Of a stretch of DNA of 64,000 bases, positions 1 to 8,630 are shown one piece after another. The DNA is from CAZPBN01 sp964584935 (GTDB lineage: Bacteria > Acidobacteriota > Aminicenantia > Aminicenantales > Aminicenantaceae). Every line of letters starts with the position of its first letter. Position 1 is the first letter of the stretch. The DNA is taken from the NCBI GenBank assembly GCA_964584935.1, contig CAZPBN010000003.1:1-64000 (forward strand), in the 5' to 3' direction. The translations under genes were made by a program, and so were the position numbers. Below the pieces are notes generated by a model. That model had not been told where the DNA came from. It saw only the letters and a program-made list of their open reading frames with translations, and searched no databases.

Positions 1-15
1 TTTTAATTTAATAAT

Positions 16-44
16 TTGACAATCCCTTCTATTTATTTTATTTT
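16..44 (+). promoter_or_regulatory. Sigma-70-type promoter before the DUF948 gene
   Basis: TTGACA at 16-21 and TATTTT at 39-44 are separated by exactly 17 bp. The expected transcription start (about 51) lies only about 3 bp before the ATG at 54, and no Shine-Dalgarno-like motif precedes that ATG, so the message may be nearly leaderless. Inferred from motif match only. Confidence 0.5.
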
Positions 45-53
45 TATTATGAA

Positions 54-425
54 ATGTCGCTATCCTTAAACCAATTTTTACTGCTTGTTATTACCTTTGT
101 TCTGGTGATTGCCGTGACTTTTTTCATTTCCTTATTCCTGCAACTAAAAAAAACAGCAAAAGAAGGGGAAAAAACTCTGGTTGAAATAAGAACTCTGGTC
201 CAAATGCTGAAGCAGACAGACTACAAGGTCAATACTAAAATTGATGATATTGGAGAACTTGTTGGAACCACAAAAAAAACCTTAGTCAGAATTGCTGATT
301 TATCCTGGTTTCTGTCAGCAAAAATATTTAAACCATCTTCAAAATATTGGCCTTTTATATATCCGGCAATACGTTTGGGGTGGCGTCTAATAAAAAAAAG
401 AAAGGAGAAAAAAAATGGCAAGTAA
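54..425 (+). CDS. DUF948-like membrane-anchored protein
   Basis: A 123-residue protein with one N-terminal hydrophobic segment (about residues 7-30) followed by a charged, coiled-coil-prone stretch (about 31-80) and a basic tail. This order, a single membrane anchor then a helical region, is the layout of DUF948 proteins, which are often encoded directly beside YtxH-family proteins. That is the case here: the downstream YtxH-like gene overlaps its end by 11 bp, so the two are probably co-translated. The molecular role is unknown; a cell-envelope or stress role is usually assumed for the pair. The start at 54 has no visible ribosome-binding site and sits just after a good promoter. The family call rests on architecture and neighbour and is moderately sure. 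Confidence 0.65.
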   Translation: MSLSLNQFLLLVITFVLVIAVTFFISLFLQLKKTAKEGEKTLVEIRTLVQMLKQTDYKVNTKIDDIGELVGTTKKTLVRIADLSWFLSAKIFKPSSKYWPFIYPAIRLGWRLIKKRKEKKNGK

Positions 426-732
426 CAATTCAAGCTCTGTAGAAGTCACTCTATCCTTCCTTCTGGGTGCAGCCACTGGTTTTATCCTTGGTGTGCTTTT
501 TGCTCCAGCAAGCGGAGAAGAAACACGCAGAAAAATACAAGACCGGGCTGAAAAAGCAGGCGAACAAGCAAAAGAAACATATTCAAAGGTTCAAACAGAA
601 GCAGAAAAAGGTATGAAAACAGCAAAAGAAAAAGCGCAAGTGGGAATGGATTCCATAAAAGATTTTGTTGAAAAAAAGAAAACAGAATATGGGAAAAAGA
701 CTCCTGAAGATCTGCCCAAGGAGAATAAATAA
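415..732 (+). CDS. YtxH domain-containing protein
   Basis: A 105-residue protein with a short glycine-rich membrane segment (about residues 13-32, containing LLGAATGFILGVLFAPASG) and then an Ala/Lys/Glu-rich amphipathic helix to the C-terminus. The sequence APASGEETR directly after the hydrophobic segment is the hallmark of the YtxH (gas-vesicle-protein-like) family. YtxH proteins are small envelope-associated proteins often linked to general stress; no enzymatic activity is known. The ATG is preceded by AGGAGA inside the end of the upstream DUF948-like gene (11-bp overlap), so the pair forms a small operon. Downstream is a gap of about 500 bp. The name is secure at family level; function is not. 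Confidence 0.8.
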   Translation: MASNNSSSVEVTLSFLLGAATGFILGVLFAPASGEETRRKIQDRAEKAGEQAKETYSKVQTEAEKGMKTAKEKAQVGMDSIKDFVEKKKTEYGKKTPEDLPKENK

Positions 733-1226
733 GAAAAAGACAATCATTTGTTGTGATTTCCGTCCTGTAAAATCGGTCTAGTTCAAATAAAAAGAGATAA
801 AATCAAACCAAGTAATGAACAATTCATCTTTAGGAGAATTAAGAATAAGAAAAGTTCTGGACTTACAAGGGAATCCGAACATAAGCAGGAATGCAATTCT
901 TGAAAAAGAAACAGGAGACTCCATTTCAACAAAACTCAATCAAACAGGCACCTCTAATCATACCAGGCAAAAAGAAGGTCATACTCATAAGGAACGTCAA
1001 ATAAAAGCAGTTTTTTTTAAAAAGTGAACGGGCGGCAAAGTGCAACAGAATTGGAGAATTCAGATCGAAGAAAATTTAACAACCAATCTCAGGAATACTG
1101 ATTCAGCAGTTTATACAATACATACATCATTATTATAATTTTGTTTCATTTGCCATTTTTTTTAATAGATAAACTCTAAGGGATATATCCCAACTTCAAT
1201 AAAAAAACCCGGAAAAAAAGAGGTGC
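733..1226. other. Intergenic region of about 490 bp
   Basis: I find no convincing gene here. A 70-codon open frame at 815-1027 has a polar, low-information product, no clear ribosome-binding site and no family resemblance, so I do not call it. The region is AT-rich and must contain the promoter of the acyl-CoA mutase gene, but I see no clear consensus boxes. Confidence 0.5.
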
Positions 1227-1229
1227 ATG

Positions 1230-2837
1230 ATGTCTTCTAATAAAAAAAGGAAAGAAACATTTACAACTTTATCCAATATTGAAGTTAAAAGCCTATATGA
1301 CAGCAAAGACCTCAAAAACTTCGATGCTGATAAACAACTCGGTCTTCCAGGCAGCTTTCCTTTCACCCGAGGCATATATCCTTCCATGTACAGACAAAAA
1401 CTATGGACAATGCGCCAATATGCTGGGTTTGGAACAGCCAAAGAATCCAATAAAAGATACCGGTTTTTACTTTCGCAGGGACAAACAGGATTGAGTGTTG
1501 CTTTTGATCTTCCAACTCAATTAGGGCTTGATTCAGATCATCCTTTAGCAAAAGGAGAGGTAGGAAAAGTAGGAGTTGCCATTGATTCTTTAAAGGACAT
1601 GGAAACCCTTTTTGAACAAATTCCTCTCGACAAAGTCAGCGTTTCCATGACTATCAATTCAACAGCAGCTATTTTGTTGGCAATGTATTTGGCCATTTCA
1701 GAAAAAAAGGGAATCCCCTGGGATAAACTGTCAGGGACAATTCAAAATGACCTTTTGAAAGAATACATTGCCAGAGGAACTTATATATTCCCCCCGGAAG
1801 CTTCTTTAAAAATCACAACCGATATTTTTGCTTTCGGATATAAAAACCTTCCCAAATGGAACACAATAAGTATAAGCGGTTATCATATCAGGGAAGCCGG
1901 AGCCAATGCGGTTCAGGAACTTGCCTTCACCCTTGCCAATGCGATCACATATGTCCATTCAGCTGTCAAAGCAGGGCTCGATGTCGATGACTTTGCTCCA
2001 AGACTCTCTTTTTTTCTCGCTTCTCACAATAACTTTTTTGAAGAAATAGCTAAATTTCGCGCAGCAAGAAGAATATGGGCAAATTTGATGAACAAAAAAT
2101 TCAAGGCAAAGAATCCCAAATCACAAAAATTCAGATTTCACACACAAACAAGTGGAGTGACCTTGCTAGCTCAGCAACCAGAAAACAATGTTGTCAGAGT
2201 GACCTTCCAAGCTCTGGCAGCAGTCCTGGGAGGAACCCAATCACTTCATACAAACTCCAGAGATGAAGCTCTCTCTTTACCCAGTCAAGAATCTGTTCAA
2301 ATCGCTCTGCGGACTCAACAAATTATTGCCCATGAAAGTGGTGTTGCCGACACCATAGACCCGCTGGGAGGTTCTTATTTCATCGAGAATTTGACAAACG
2401 CTATAGAAAAAAAAGTGAACAATTATCTTAAAAGAATTGAATCCCTGGGAGGAATGCTCTCAGCAATTGAACATGGGTTTATTCAGAAAGAAATTCAAGA
2501 AAGTGCTTATGAATATCAAAAACAAATAGAAAAGCAACACCAGATAATCGTTGGACTCAATAAATACAGCAATGACAAAGAAGTCAGTCATTTCAAACTT
2601 TACCGTCCTCCCGAAAAACTTGAACAATCTCAGATAAATAAACTTCAACGCCTGAAAGCAAAAAGATCTCAAAAAAATGTTAATGAAGCTTTGGAATTTT
2701 TGAAAGAAGCGGCTAAAAACAATGACAATATAATGTTTCCTTTAATAGAGGCAGTCAAAGAGAAAGCCACAATAGGTGAAATTTCATCTGTATTGAAAGA
2801 AATATATGGAACCTATAATGAATCAATAACTATATAA
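1230..2837 (+). CDS. Methylmalonyl-CoA mutase-type acyl-CoA mutase, large (catalytic) subunit
   Basis: A protein of about 535 residues covering the (beta/alpha)8 substrate-binding domain of B12-dependent acyl-CoA mutases. Visible family motifs are RGIYPSMY and WTMRQYAGFGTAKESN near residue 50, FDLPTQLGLDSDHP near 90, SGYHIREAGA near 212 (its His corresponds to the cobalamin-side His of the mutase active site) and the C-terminal TIDPLGGSYFIE. The roughly 130-residue B12-binding domain (DxHxxG) is absent, so the enzyme should need a separate small subunit, which is not in this window. The usual reaction is interconversion of methylmalonyl-CoA and succinyl-CoA in propionate or branched-chain metabolism, but isobutyryl- or ethylmalonyl-CoA mutases share this fold, so the substrate is not settled. 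Tandem ATGs occur at 1227 and 1230; GAGGTG at 1220-1225 is better spaced for 1230. Confidence 0.88.
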   Translation: MSSNKKRKETFTTLSNIEVKSLYDSKDLKNFDADKQLGLPGSFPFTRGIYPSMYRQKLWTMRQYAGFGTAKESNKRYRFLLSQGQTGLSVAFDLPTQLGLDSDHPLAKGEVGKVGVAIDSLKDMETLFEQIPLDKVSVSMTINSTAAILLAMYLAISEKKGIPWDKLSGTIQNDLLKEYIARGTYIFPPEASLKITTDIFAFGYKNLPKWNTISISGYHIREAGANAVQELAFTLANAITYVHSAVKAGLDVDDFAPRLSFFLASHNNFFEEIAKFRAARRIWANLMNKKFKAKNPKSQKFRFHTQTSGVTLLAQQPENNVVRVTFQALAAVLGGTQSLHTNSRDEALSLPSQESVQIALRTQQIIAHESGVADTIDPLGGSYFIENLTNAIEKKVNNYLKRIESLGGMLSAIEHGFIQKEIQESAYEYQKQIEKQHQIIVGLNKYSNDKEVSHFKLYRPPEKLEQSQINKLQRLKAKRSQKNVNEALEFLKEAAKNNDNIMFPLIEAVKEKATIGEISSVLKEIYGTYNESITI

Positions 2838-2846
2838 ACACAATTG

Positions 2847-5219
2847 ATGGCGTTTCCGTTTTTATATCTTTTGCTATCTTTGTCGGCAGGAATCTTTTTT
2901 TTTTCAAAAATTCTCCATTTGCCTGGAATCTTTCTGGTTATCATTTTTATAATTTCATTGCTGTCATCCTGGCTTTTCTATTGCCTGGAAAGATTAAAAA
3001 TATCCTATTTCTTAATTCTTCTTTCTGTATTTTTTCTTGGGGCATTCCTTCAGATTTCTTCAGATAAAAATTTCCAGAATAATGCTCTTCATAATTTAGA
3101 TTACAGTTCCTATGCTGATATTTACGGAACTCTGTATAAATCTCCCAGGAAAAGTCACAATAAAGTCTATCTTTACATGAAAGTCCATAAAATCAACTAC
3201 CAGAAAAAAGAAATCACCGCCAAAGGCAATTTAAGAATTACCGTATTCAATTCCTCTCCGGAAAACAACAACCTGGACTTGTTCATTAATGACAGAATCA
3301 AAGCATCTGCACAATTTGTTTCCCATAAAGGATTCTTTAACTTTGGTCAATCCTCTCTGGATCTATATCTAAAAACAAATAAAATCCATAAAAGGGCTTT
3401 TACTAAGAGCCCCCTTCTTATTGAAAAATTAAAGAAAGCAAGTACATTCAATTTCCTAAACTTTATCTCCCGTATCAGGAATAAAATTCAAAAAAGAATT
3501 GAACAATACTTCCACTCCCCAGCTGAAAACGCCCTCTCTCCAGAGGGAGCCGTCCTGGAAGCCCTGATGCTTGGGGAGAGACAAAGATTAGATCCTGAAT
3601 TCTCCCGTTCCCTTCAACAAACAGGACTCTATCATTTACTTGCCATATCAGGAGCCCATATTGCTATCATCTCGTTCTTTCTGTTCTCTTTGTTCAAAAT
3701 GCTTAGAATGAGCAATTCCCTTTCTTATACTCTCATTATTGCATTTCTTATGTTCAATGCTTTTCTCGTTGAGGGACGGCCTTCGGTTATAAGAGCCACC
3801 ATAATGGCTGTTGCTTTTCTCATAGGGAAGCTTATATTCAGTGATGTCAATCTGATGAATACCATATCAATCAGTGCATTCTTTCTTCTGGTCATCAATC
3901 CCTTTTTTCTCTTTAATTCCGGCTTCCTCCTGACATTTACAGCGACATTTTCCATCATCCTGTTTTTCCCAAAAATTATGAAATATCTGCCTAAAATAAA
4001 ATTTAGAATAAGTGAGATATTTGGAATTTCCCTCTGCGCCCAGCTGGGAGTTATCCCTATAATAATCATTTTTTTTAATAGAGCTGCATTTTCCTCTATC
4101 GTTTATAATTATATTGCGCTTCCTCTTGTAGCCCTCATAATGGCATCGGGATACATTTTCCTCCCGATTTCCTTAACCATCCCTTTTCTAGCCAGAATAT
4201 CCTCAAAAATCATTTATTTCTTAATAAATCTTCTTATAAAATTTACGTCACTCTCTGCCAACGCCTCTTTGTCTCTTTGTGTTCCAAATCCACATCTGAT
4301 GGTCATAATAGGATACTATGTTTTCCTCCTCCTTTTTTTATTCCCAACCAAAATCAAAAAACAAAAGTTAATCTTGTTTCTTTGTTTTCTGGTAATGTTC
4401 ACTTTTTTAATTCTTCATCCCTTCCCCAAAAAATCCAAAAATTTAAAAGTTACCATGATCGATGTGGGACAAGGAGACTCGATTCTCATCGAATTACCAG
4501 GCCGTGAAAAAATGCTTATTGACGGAGGCGGAGTCCCTAATGATAATTTCGATATCGGAGAATTTGCTGTATCAAAATTCTTGTGGAAAAAAAGAATAAA
4601 AAAAATAGATTACCTCATTTTATCCCATGCTCATCCTGACCACATAAATGGACTGAAATCTATTGCGAGAAACTTTAAAATCGGGGAATTTTGGGAAGCT
4701 TATACTCCAGTAAAAAACAATGATTATACAGAATTCAGAAGACACCTTCCAGATTCTGTAAATCACAAAAACCTCTTCAGGGGAGAGATTTACAAAAAAG
4801 ATGACATTATAATTGAGATCCTTCATCCAGAAAGAAAAAAAATTTATGTATCAACCGTCTATAATGATCACTCTCTAGTATTTAGGTTGTCCTATGGGAA
4901 AATATCATTCCTTTTTACTGGAGATATAAGTTCAGATGCCGAAAAAGAGATATTGAAAAATACAAAACATATATCTAGCCAGATTCTGAAGTCACCGCAC
5001 CATGGAAGCAAAACTTCAAGTTCAATGGTTTTTTTAAAAGAAGTCAATCCAAAAATTGCAATCATCTCAGTCGGAAGGAATAACCAGTATCATTTTCCCA
5101 ATAAACAGGTTTTAAAAAGGTATGATAAAATCAAAGCAAGAGTATTTAGAACAGACCTGCACGGCGCTATAGAAATTAAAACAGATGGGCATACTATTAC
5201 TATCCGGAAAACACTATGA
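2847..5219 (+). CDS. comEC: ComEC/Rec2 family DNA-uptake channel
   Basis: A protein of about 790 residues with the three-part ComEC layout. An N-terminal membrane and OB-like region (about 1-200) is followed by the polytopic Competence domain (about 220-500, containing GLYHLLAISGAHIAII), then a C-terminal metallo-beta-lactamase-like domain (about 530-790) with DVGQGDS and the metal-binding motif SHAHPDH near residue 593. ComEC forms the inner-membrane channel that moves single-stranded DNA into the cytoplasm in natural transformation; the MBL domain may be the nuclease that degrades the other strand. It starts 9 bp after the mutase stop; ATG 2847 is preferred over the in-frame TTG at 2844. 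A type IV pilus locus lies 8 kb downstream, consistent with DNA uptake. No truncation is seen. Confidence 0.93.
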   Translation: MAFPFLYLLLSLSAGIFFFSKILHLPGIFLVIIFIISLLSSWLFYCLERLKISYFLILLSVFFLGAFLQISSDKNFQNNALHNLDYSSYADIYGTLYKSPRKSHNKVYLYMKVHKINYQKKEITAKGNLRITVFNSSPENNNLDLFINDRIKASAQFVSHKGFFNFGQSSLDLYLKTNKIHKRAFTKSPLLIEKLKKASTFNFLNFISRIRNKIQKRIEQYFHSPAENALSPEGAVLEALMLGERQRLDPEFSRSLQQTGLYHLLAISGAHIAIISFFLFSLFKMLRMSNSLSYTLIIAFLMFNAFLVEGRPSVIRATIMAVAFLIGKLIFSDVNLMNTISISAFFLLVINPFFLFNSGFLLTFTATFSIILFFPKIMKYLPKIKFRISEIFGISLCAQLGVIPIIIIFFNRAAFSSIVYNYIALPLVALIMASGYIFLPISLTIPFLARISSKIIYFLINLLIKFTSLSANASLSLCVPNPHLMVIIGYYVFLLLFLFPTKIKKQKLILFLCFLVMFTFLILHPFPKKSKNLKVTMIDVGQGDSILIELPGREKMLIDGGGVPNDNFDIGEFAVSKFLWKKRIKKIDYLILSHAHPDHINGLKSIARNFKIGEFWEAYTPVKNNDYTEFRRHLPDSVNHKNLFRGEIYKKDDIIIEILHPERKKIYVSTVYNDHSLVFRLSYGKISFLFTGDISSDAEKEILKNTKHISSQILKSPHHGSKTSSSMVFLKEVNPKIAIISVGRNNQYHFPNKQVLKRYDKIKARVFRTDLHGAIEIKTDGHTITIRKTL

Positions 5220-5267
5220 AATATGAGAATGAGTTCAGTCAACAGGGATTATAAATTAATCTTTATC

Positions 5268-5296
5268 TTTACATATTTAAATTCTTTTTTTATAAT
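5268..5296 (+). promoter_or_regulatory. Sigma-70-type promoter of the lipoprotein gene
   Basis: TTTACA at 5268-5273 and a perfect TATAAT at 5291-5296 are separated by 17 bp. The expected start near 5303 leaves a 30-nt leader carrying AGGAG ahead of the ATG at 5333. With the terminator at 6230-6259 this makes the lipoprotein gene a single-gene transcript. Confidence 0.65.
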
Positions 5297-5332
5297 ACAA
5301 TCAAATTTTTTATTAAAAAAAGGAGAAGTCAG

Positions 5333-6199
5333 ATGAAAAGAAAGATATCCATTGTCATTATAATGATTGCCATTACATTCTTATTATTCAGTTGCAATAA
5401 AAAAACTGAAGTTAAAGGACTTGAACTGGAGGTCAACTTCTCAGACACTCCTCTTTCAGATAATTTAATAACAAAAATGGAATACAATTGGAAAATAACC
5501 GATGATTTTGAGAAGTTCGGACGGGATTACAATATATTTGTTCACTTCTGGCATGAAAATAATCTTCTTTTTCAAGCCGATCATTTTCCAGAACTCCCTA
5601 CTTCAAAATGGGAACCTGGAGAAGAATACAGCTACAAAAGACAAATCTATATTCCAAAATTTATAGATGAATTTGATCCTGATTTTAAGGGGGAAGAGGA
5701 ACTGAATTTAGTTGTGGGGATTTCATCTCCCTATGATAAAACCAATAAATCTAAAAAAGACATCCTGGTCAAAAAGATCAAAATACTGCCGCCTCCTCTG
5801 AATACTCCCGAAATAATATATGAAGACGGTTGGTATGATCTGGAAATAAACCCTGGTTCTTATCTTAAACAATGGCGTTGGACGTCAAAAGAAGGAAGAT
5901 GCATCATTGATAATCCGAGAAGGGATGCTTTACTTGTCATCAAAGGCGGAATAAATCTGGAAGCTCTGGATGATCAGAAAATTACATTCAAGATAAACGA
6001 TTTTGTTTTAGACGAATTTATACCTGAAACAAGCTTTTTTGAAAAGTCTTATAACATAAAAAAGGAAATGCTCGGGGAAGAAGACGAATTTTATCTCACT
6101 ATAAGCACAGATAAAACTTTCGTACCATCTGAAATTTCACCCAATTCTATGGATGATAGAGAATTGGGAGTTAAAATTTCTTTCCTTTATTTCAGATAA
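5333..6199 (+). CDS. Lipoprotein of unknown function
   Basis: A 288-residue protein with a typical lipoprotein signal: basic MKRK, a hydrophobic core and the lipobox LLFSC, with Cys near residue 21 as the predicted lipidation site. The rest looks like beta-sandwich material. Residues about 25-150 carry aromatic motifs such as IFVHFWHENN, and about 165-288 carry WRWTSKEGRCIIDNPRRDA followed by a C-terminal DDRELGVKISFLYF. That C-terminal phrase resembles the end of carbohydrate-binding-like domains seen attached to bacterial membrane glycosyltransferases, but I cannot name a family. It has its own promoter and terminator, so it is not part of a neighbouring operon. Localisation (outer or inner membrane leaflet) and ligand are unknown. 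Confidence 0.75.
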   Translation: MKRKISIVIIMIAITFLLFSCNKKTEVKGLELEVNFSDTPLSDNLITKMEYNWKITDDFEKFGRDYNIFVHFWHENNLLFQADHFPELPTSKWEPGEEYSYKRQIYIPKFIDEFDPDFKGEEELNLVVGISSPYDKTNKSKKDILVKKIKILPPPLNTPEIIYEDGWYDLEINPGSYLKQWRWTSKEGRCIIDNPRRDALLVIKGGINLEALDDQKITFKINDFVLDEFIPETSFFEKSYNIKKEMLGEEDEFYLTISTDKTFVPSEISPNSMDDRELGVKISFLYFR

Positions 6200-6229
6200 A
6201 AAAGTACTTAGCAATTTGTCAATTAAAAG

Positions 6230-6259
6230 AAAGGGATCGTTGAGTAAACGATCCCTTTT
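6230..6259. terminator. Bidirectional hairpin terminator between convergent genes
   Basis: AAAGGGATCGTT (6230-6241) pairs with AACGATCCCTTT (6247-6258) around a 5-base loop, giving a 12-bp perfect stem with A-rich and T-rich flanks on opposite sides. It sits between the convergent lipoprotein gene (ends 6199) and the PLP-enzyme gene (ends 6285), so it can serve both strands. Confidence 0.85.
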
Positions 6260-6284
6260 ATCCCTTTAATAAACTTCTTATTTC

Positions 6285-7448
6285 TTAATTACAATAATTA
6301 AAAGCTTGATCCAGATCTTCTATAAGTTCTTGTGTATCTTCAAGTCCTATAGACAAACGGATCAGACTATCTGAGATTCCCATTTTCTTTCTTTGGCCAG
6401 GTGGAATCACAGCATGAGAAGTTGTAGCAGGCCTTGTAATCAGAGTTTCGACCCCTCCGAGACTTGGAGCAATGGTTAGAAGATTGACTTTGTTCATTAT
6501 CTTAACCGCTGTTTCCAATCCTTGTTTAACTTCAAAACTCAACATCCCGCTAAATCCGTCAAAAATTTCACAGGCTCGCTCATACTGAGGATGATTACTC
6601 AATCCAGGATAATTGACTTTTTGAACTTTTGGATTATTCTCCAAGAATTCCGCAATTTTTAACGCACTCTCATTCTGATATTTTACTCGAAGTGCAAGCG
6701 TTTTTATCCCGCGGTCCAGTAAAAAGCACACATGAGGATCAAGAGAACCTCCAAACCGTTTGAGTTTCTCATTCATTTTTTCAATAAGATTGGCTTTACC
6801 GATTGCTGTTCCAGCCACAATATCGGAATGTCCGTTTAAATATTTAGTGCAACTATGCAAAGAAAGATCAAACCCCCATTCAGCAGGACGAAAATTCACC
6901 GGACTGGTAAATGTGTTATCTACGATGGAAACTAGGTTATACATACTGGCAAAATCCACTGCAGCTTTTAAATCAGCAACTTGAAGCAAAGGATTTGAGA
7001 TTGATTCCACATAAATGGCTTTGGTGTTTTTCTGTAATTTTCCCTTCCATGAAGAAGGATTGTTCCCATCAATAAAATCAAAGGTTATTCCCATATCTCT
7101 AAAATCATTATTGATAAAATTATAAGTCCCTCCATAGATACAGTCCTGTATCAGCAAATGATCTCCCTGGGAAAGAACAGTCAAAAGAGCAGTTGAAATG
7201 GCTGCCATCCCGCTTGAAGTGACAAGCGCAGATTCCGCATTTTCCAAATCAGCCAGTTTTTTATGAAGAAGGTCATGATTCGGGGTGTTATTTAAACGAA
7301 CATACTTAAGATAACTATAATCCTTCTCTCCTTCAAACTCATACATGGCAGATTGAAAAATAGGCAATACCACTGCCCCCTCTATTCTGGGCTTTTTCTC
7401 TCCCGAATGAATCGCCTTGGTCATAAAATGTTTATATTCTTTACTCAT
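6285..7448 (-). CDS. Cys/Met metabolism PLP-dependent enzyme (cystathionine gamma-synthase/lyase family)
   Basis: A protein of about 387 residues of the Cys/Met-metabolism fold-type I PLP family. Visible are SSGMAA near residue 78 (phosphate binding), IVDNTFTSP near 175 and the PLP lysine in SCTKYLNGHSD (Lys about 202). The C-terminal part has SLGGVETLITRPATTSHA, the substrate-carboxylate region typical of cystathionine gamma-synthase, cystathionine gamma-lyase and methionine gamma-lyase. These enzymes move or remove thiol groups on C4 amino acids; sequence alone does not separate synthase from lyase here. ATG 7448 (not the upstream ATG at 7487) is chosen because GAGGAG lies 4 bases before it and the extra 13 residues are unlike the family. 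It stands alone, convergent with the lipoprotein gene and divergent from lpxK. Confidence 0.85.
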   Translation of the reverse strand: MSKEYKHFMTKAIHSGEKKPRIEGAVVLPIFQSAMYEFEGEKDYSYLKYVRLNNTPNHDLLHKKLADLENAESALVTSSGMAAISTALLTVLSQGDHLLIQDCIYGGTYNFINNDFRDMGITFDFIDGNNPSSWKGKLQKNTKAIYVESISNPLLQVADLKAAVDFASMYNLVSIVDNTFTSPVNFRPAEWGFDLSLHSCTKYLNGHSDIVAGTAIGKANLIEKMNEKLKRFGGSLDPHVCFLLDRGIKTLALRVKYQNESALKIAEFLENNPKVQKVNYPGLSNHPQYERACEIFDGFSGMLSFEVKQGLETAVKIMNKVNLLTIAPSLGGVETLITRPATTSHAVIPPGQRKKMGISDSLIRLSIGLEDTQELIEDLDQAFNYCN

Positions 7449-7610
7449 TGGTCTCCTCTTCCATTTTTTTATATAAAAAGCACTCAAATGACTGCCTTAA
7501 CCGGTTAAAATAAACTCAAATCATTGGATAAATCTTTTTTATCATATGAAAAACATGCATTCAAGATGAAAAAAAAAAAATGTCATTCAATTGAAAGGAA
7601 AAGAAATATA

Positions 7611-8630
7611 ATGTATATTCGCAGGAGTATGAAAACAGTTTGCTTTCTTTTATCTTTTTTATATCGCTGTGCATCTTGGATAAGGAACCTCATGTATGCT
7701 GGAAATATTTTTAAATGCAAAAAATCACCAATACCTGTTCTGAGCATAGGGAATATTTCATTCGGAGGAACTGAAAAAACCCCTCTAGCCATCCATCTTG
7801 TTTCTTTTTTTAACAAAGAAAAAATAAAAGTAAGCATCATCTCCAGGGGATATAAGGGAAAATGGGAAAACAAAGGAGGAGTCCTCTCTGATGGAAAAAA
7901 ACTATATGGAAGCTGGGAAGATGCCGGGGATGAGCCCTTCATGATGTCAAAGAATATTCCTGAGGCAGGGGTGTTTATAGGAAAAAACCGCTATCATTCC
8001 TGCCAAAAGGCTGCCCAATCAGGTTTTGATTTGGCAATACTGGATGATGGATTCCAACACAGACAACTCTGCAGAGATCTTGATATTGTTCTCATAAATC
8101 CTCTGGAAAAAATCGCTTTAAGGGAGCCTTTTATTTGTTTAAAAAGAGCGAACATTCTTTTAATTAAAAAGAACTCAGGGAAAATAAAAGAAAAATTATC
8201 CCATAGATTTAAAAAAAAACATATATATGAATACAAAGTGATAAAAAAAGGTTTTTTCCCCATGGGAGAAACGACTCCTTTAGCAGAAAATCAATTAAAA
8301 AACAAAAAAATTCTTGCTTTTTCCGGTATTGCTCGACCGGAAAGGTTTCACAACATGCTTCAAAACTCAGGAATCAAATCATATTTTTCCATAAACTTTC
8401 CTGACCATCATCATTATCCTCTTTCTTCAATAAAAAGAATTTTAAAGAAATATGAACACATCGGTGCTCAGGCAATCATCACCACTGAAAAAGATACCGT
8501 AAAACTAAAAAAGCATCCGGCTTTTATTAATATTCCCGTTTATTATTTGAAAATAGACCTGGAAATAGAAAATAATTTTTATTCTGATTTGTCTTTATTC
8601 CTTAAAAGAAAAAAATTGATTGACAAATGA
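7611..8630 (+). CDS. lpxK: Tetraacyldisaccharide 4'-kinase
   Basis: A protein of about 339 residues that adds the 4'-phosphate to the lipid A precursor at the inner face of the cytoplasmic membrane. Evidence: a hydrophobic N-terminal helix, the LpxK P-loop region GNISFGGTEKTP (residues 47-58), the following SRGYKGKW, AVL-type segment GDEPFMMSKNIP and the downstream DDGFQHRQLCRDLDIVL. The P-loop has Glu where GGTGKTP has Gly, which is unusual. The next gene, an LpxL-type acyltransferase, overlaps it by 4 bp (ATGA), so lipid A phosphorylation and late acylation are co-expressed. The open frame extends upstream to a TTG at 7524, but ATG 7611 with AAAGGA before it gives the usual N-terminal length. 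Confidence 0.9.
   Translation: MYIRRSMKTVCFLLSFLYRCASWIRNLMYAGNIFKCKKSPIPVLSIGNISFGGTEKTPLAIHLVSFFNKEKIKVSIISRGYKGKWENKGGVLSDGKKLYGSWEDAGDEPFMMSKNIPEAGVFIGKNRYHSCQKAAQSGFDLAILDDGFQHRQLCRDLDIVLINPLEKIALREPFICLKRANILLIKKNSGKIKEKLSHRFKKKHIYEYKVIKKGFFPMGETTPLAENQLKNKKILAFSGIARPERFHNMLQNSGIKSYFSINFPDHHHYPLSSIKRILKKYEHIGAQAIITTEKDTVKLKKHPAFINIPVYYLKIDLEIENNFYSDLSLFLKRKKLIDK

Noticed and set aside
815..1027. Open frame of 70 codons downstream of the YtxH-like gene
   Set aside because: Polar low-information product, no ribosome-binding site, no family resemblance and no operon context.
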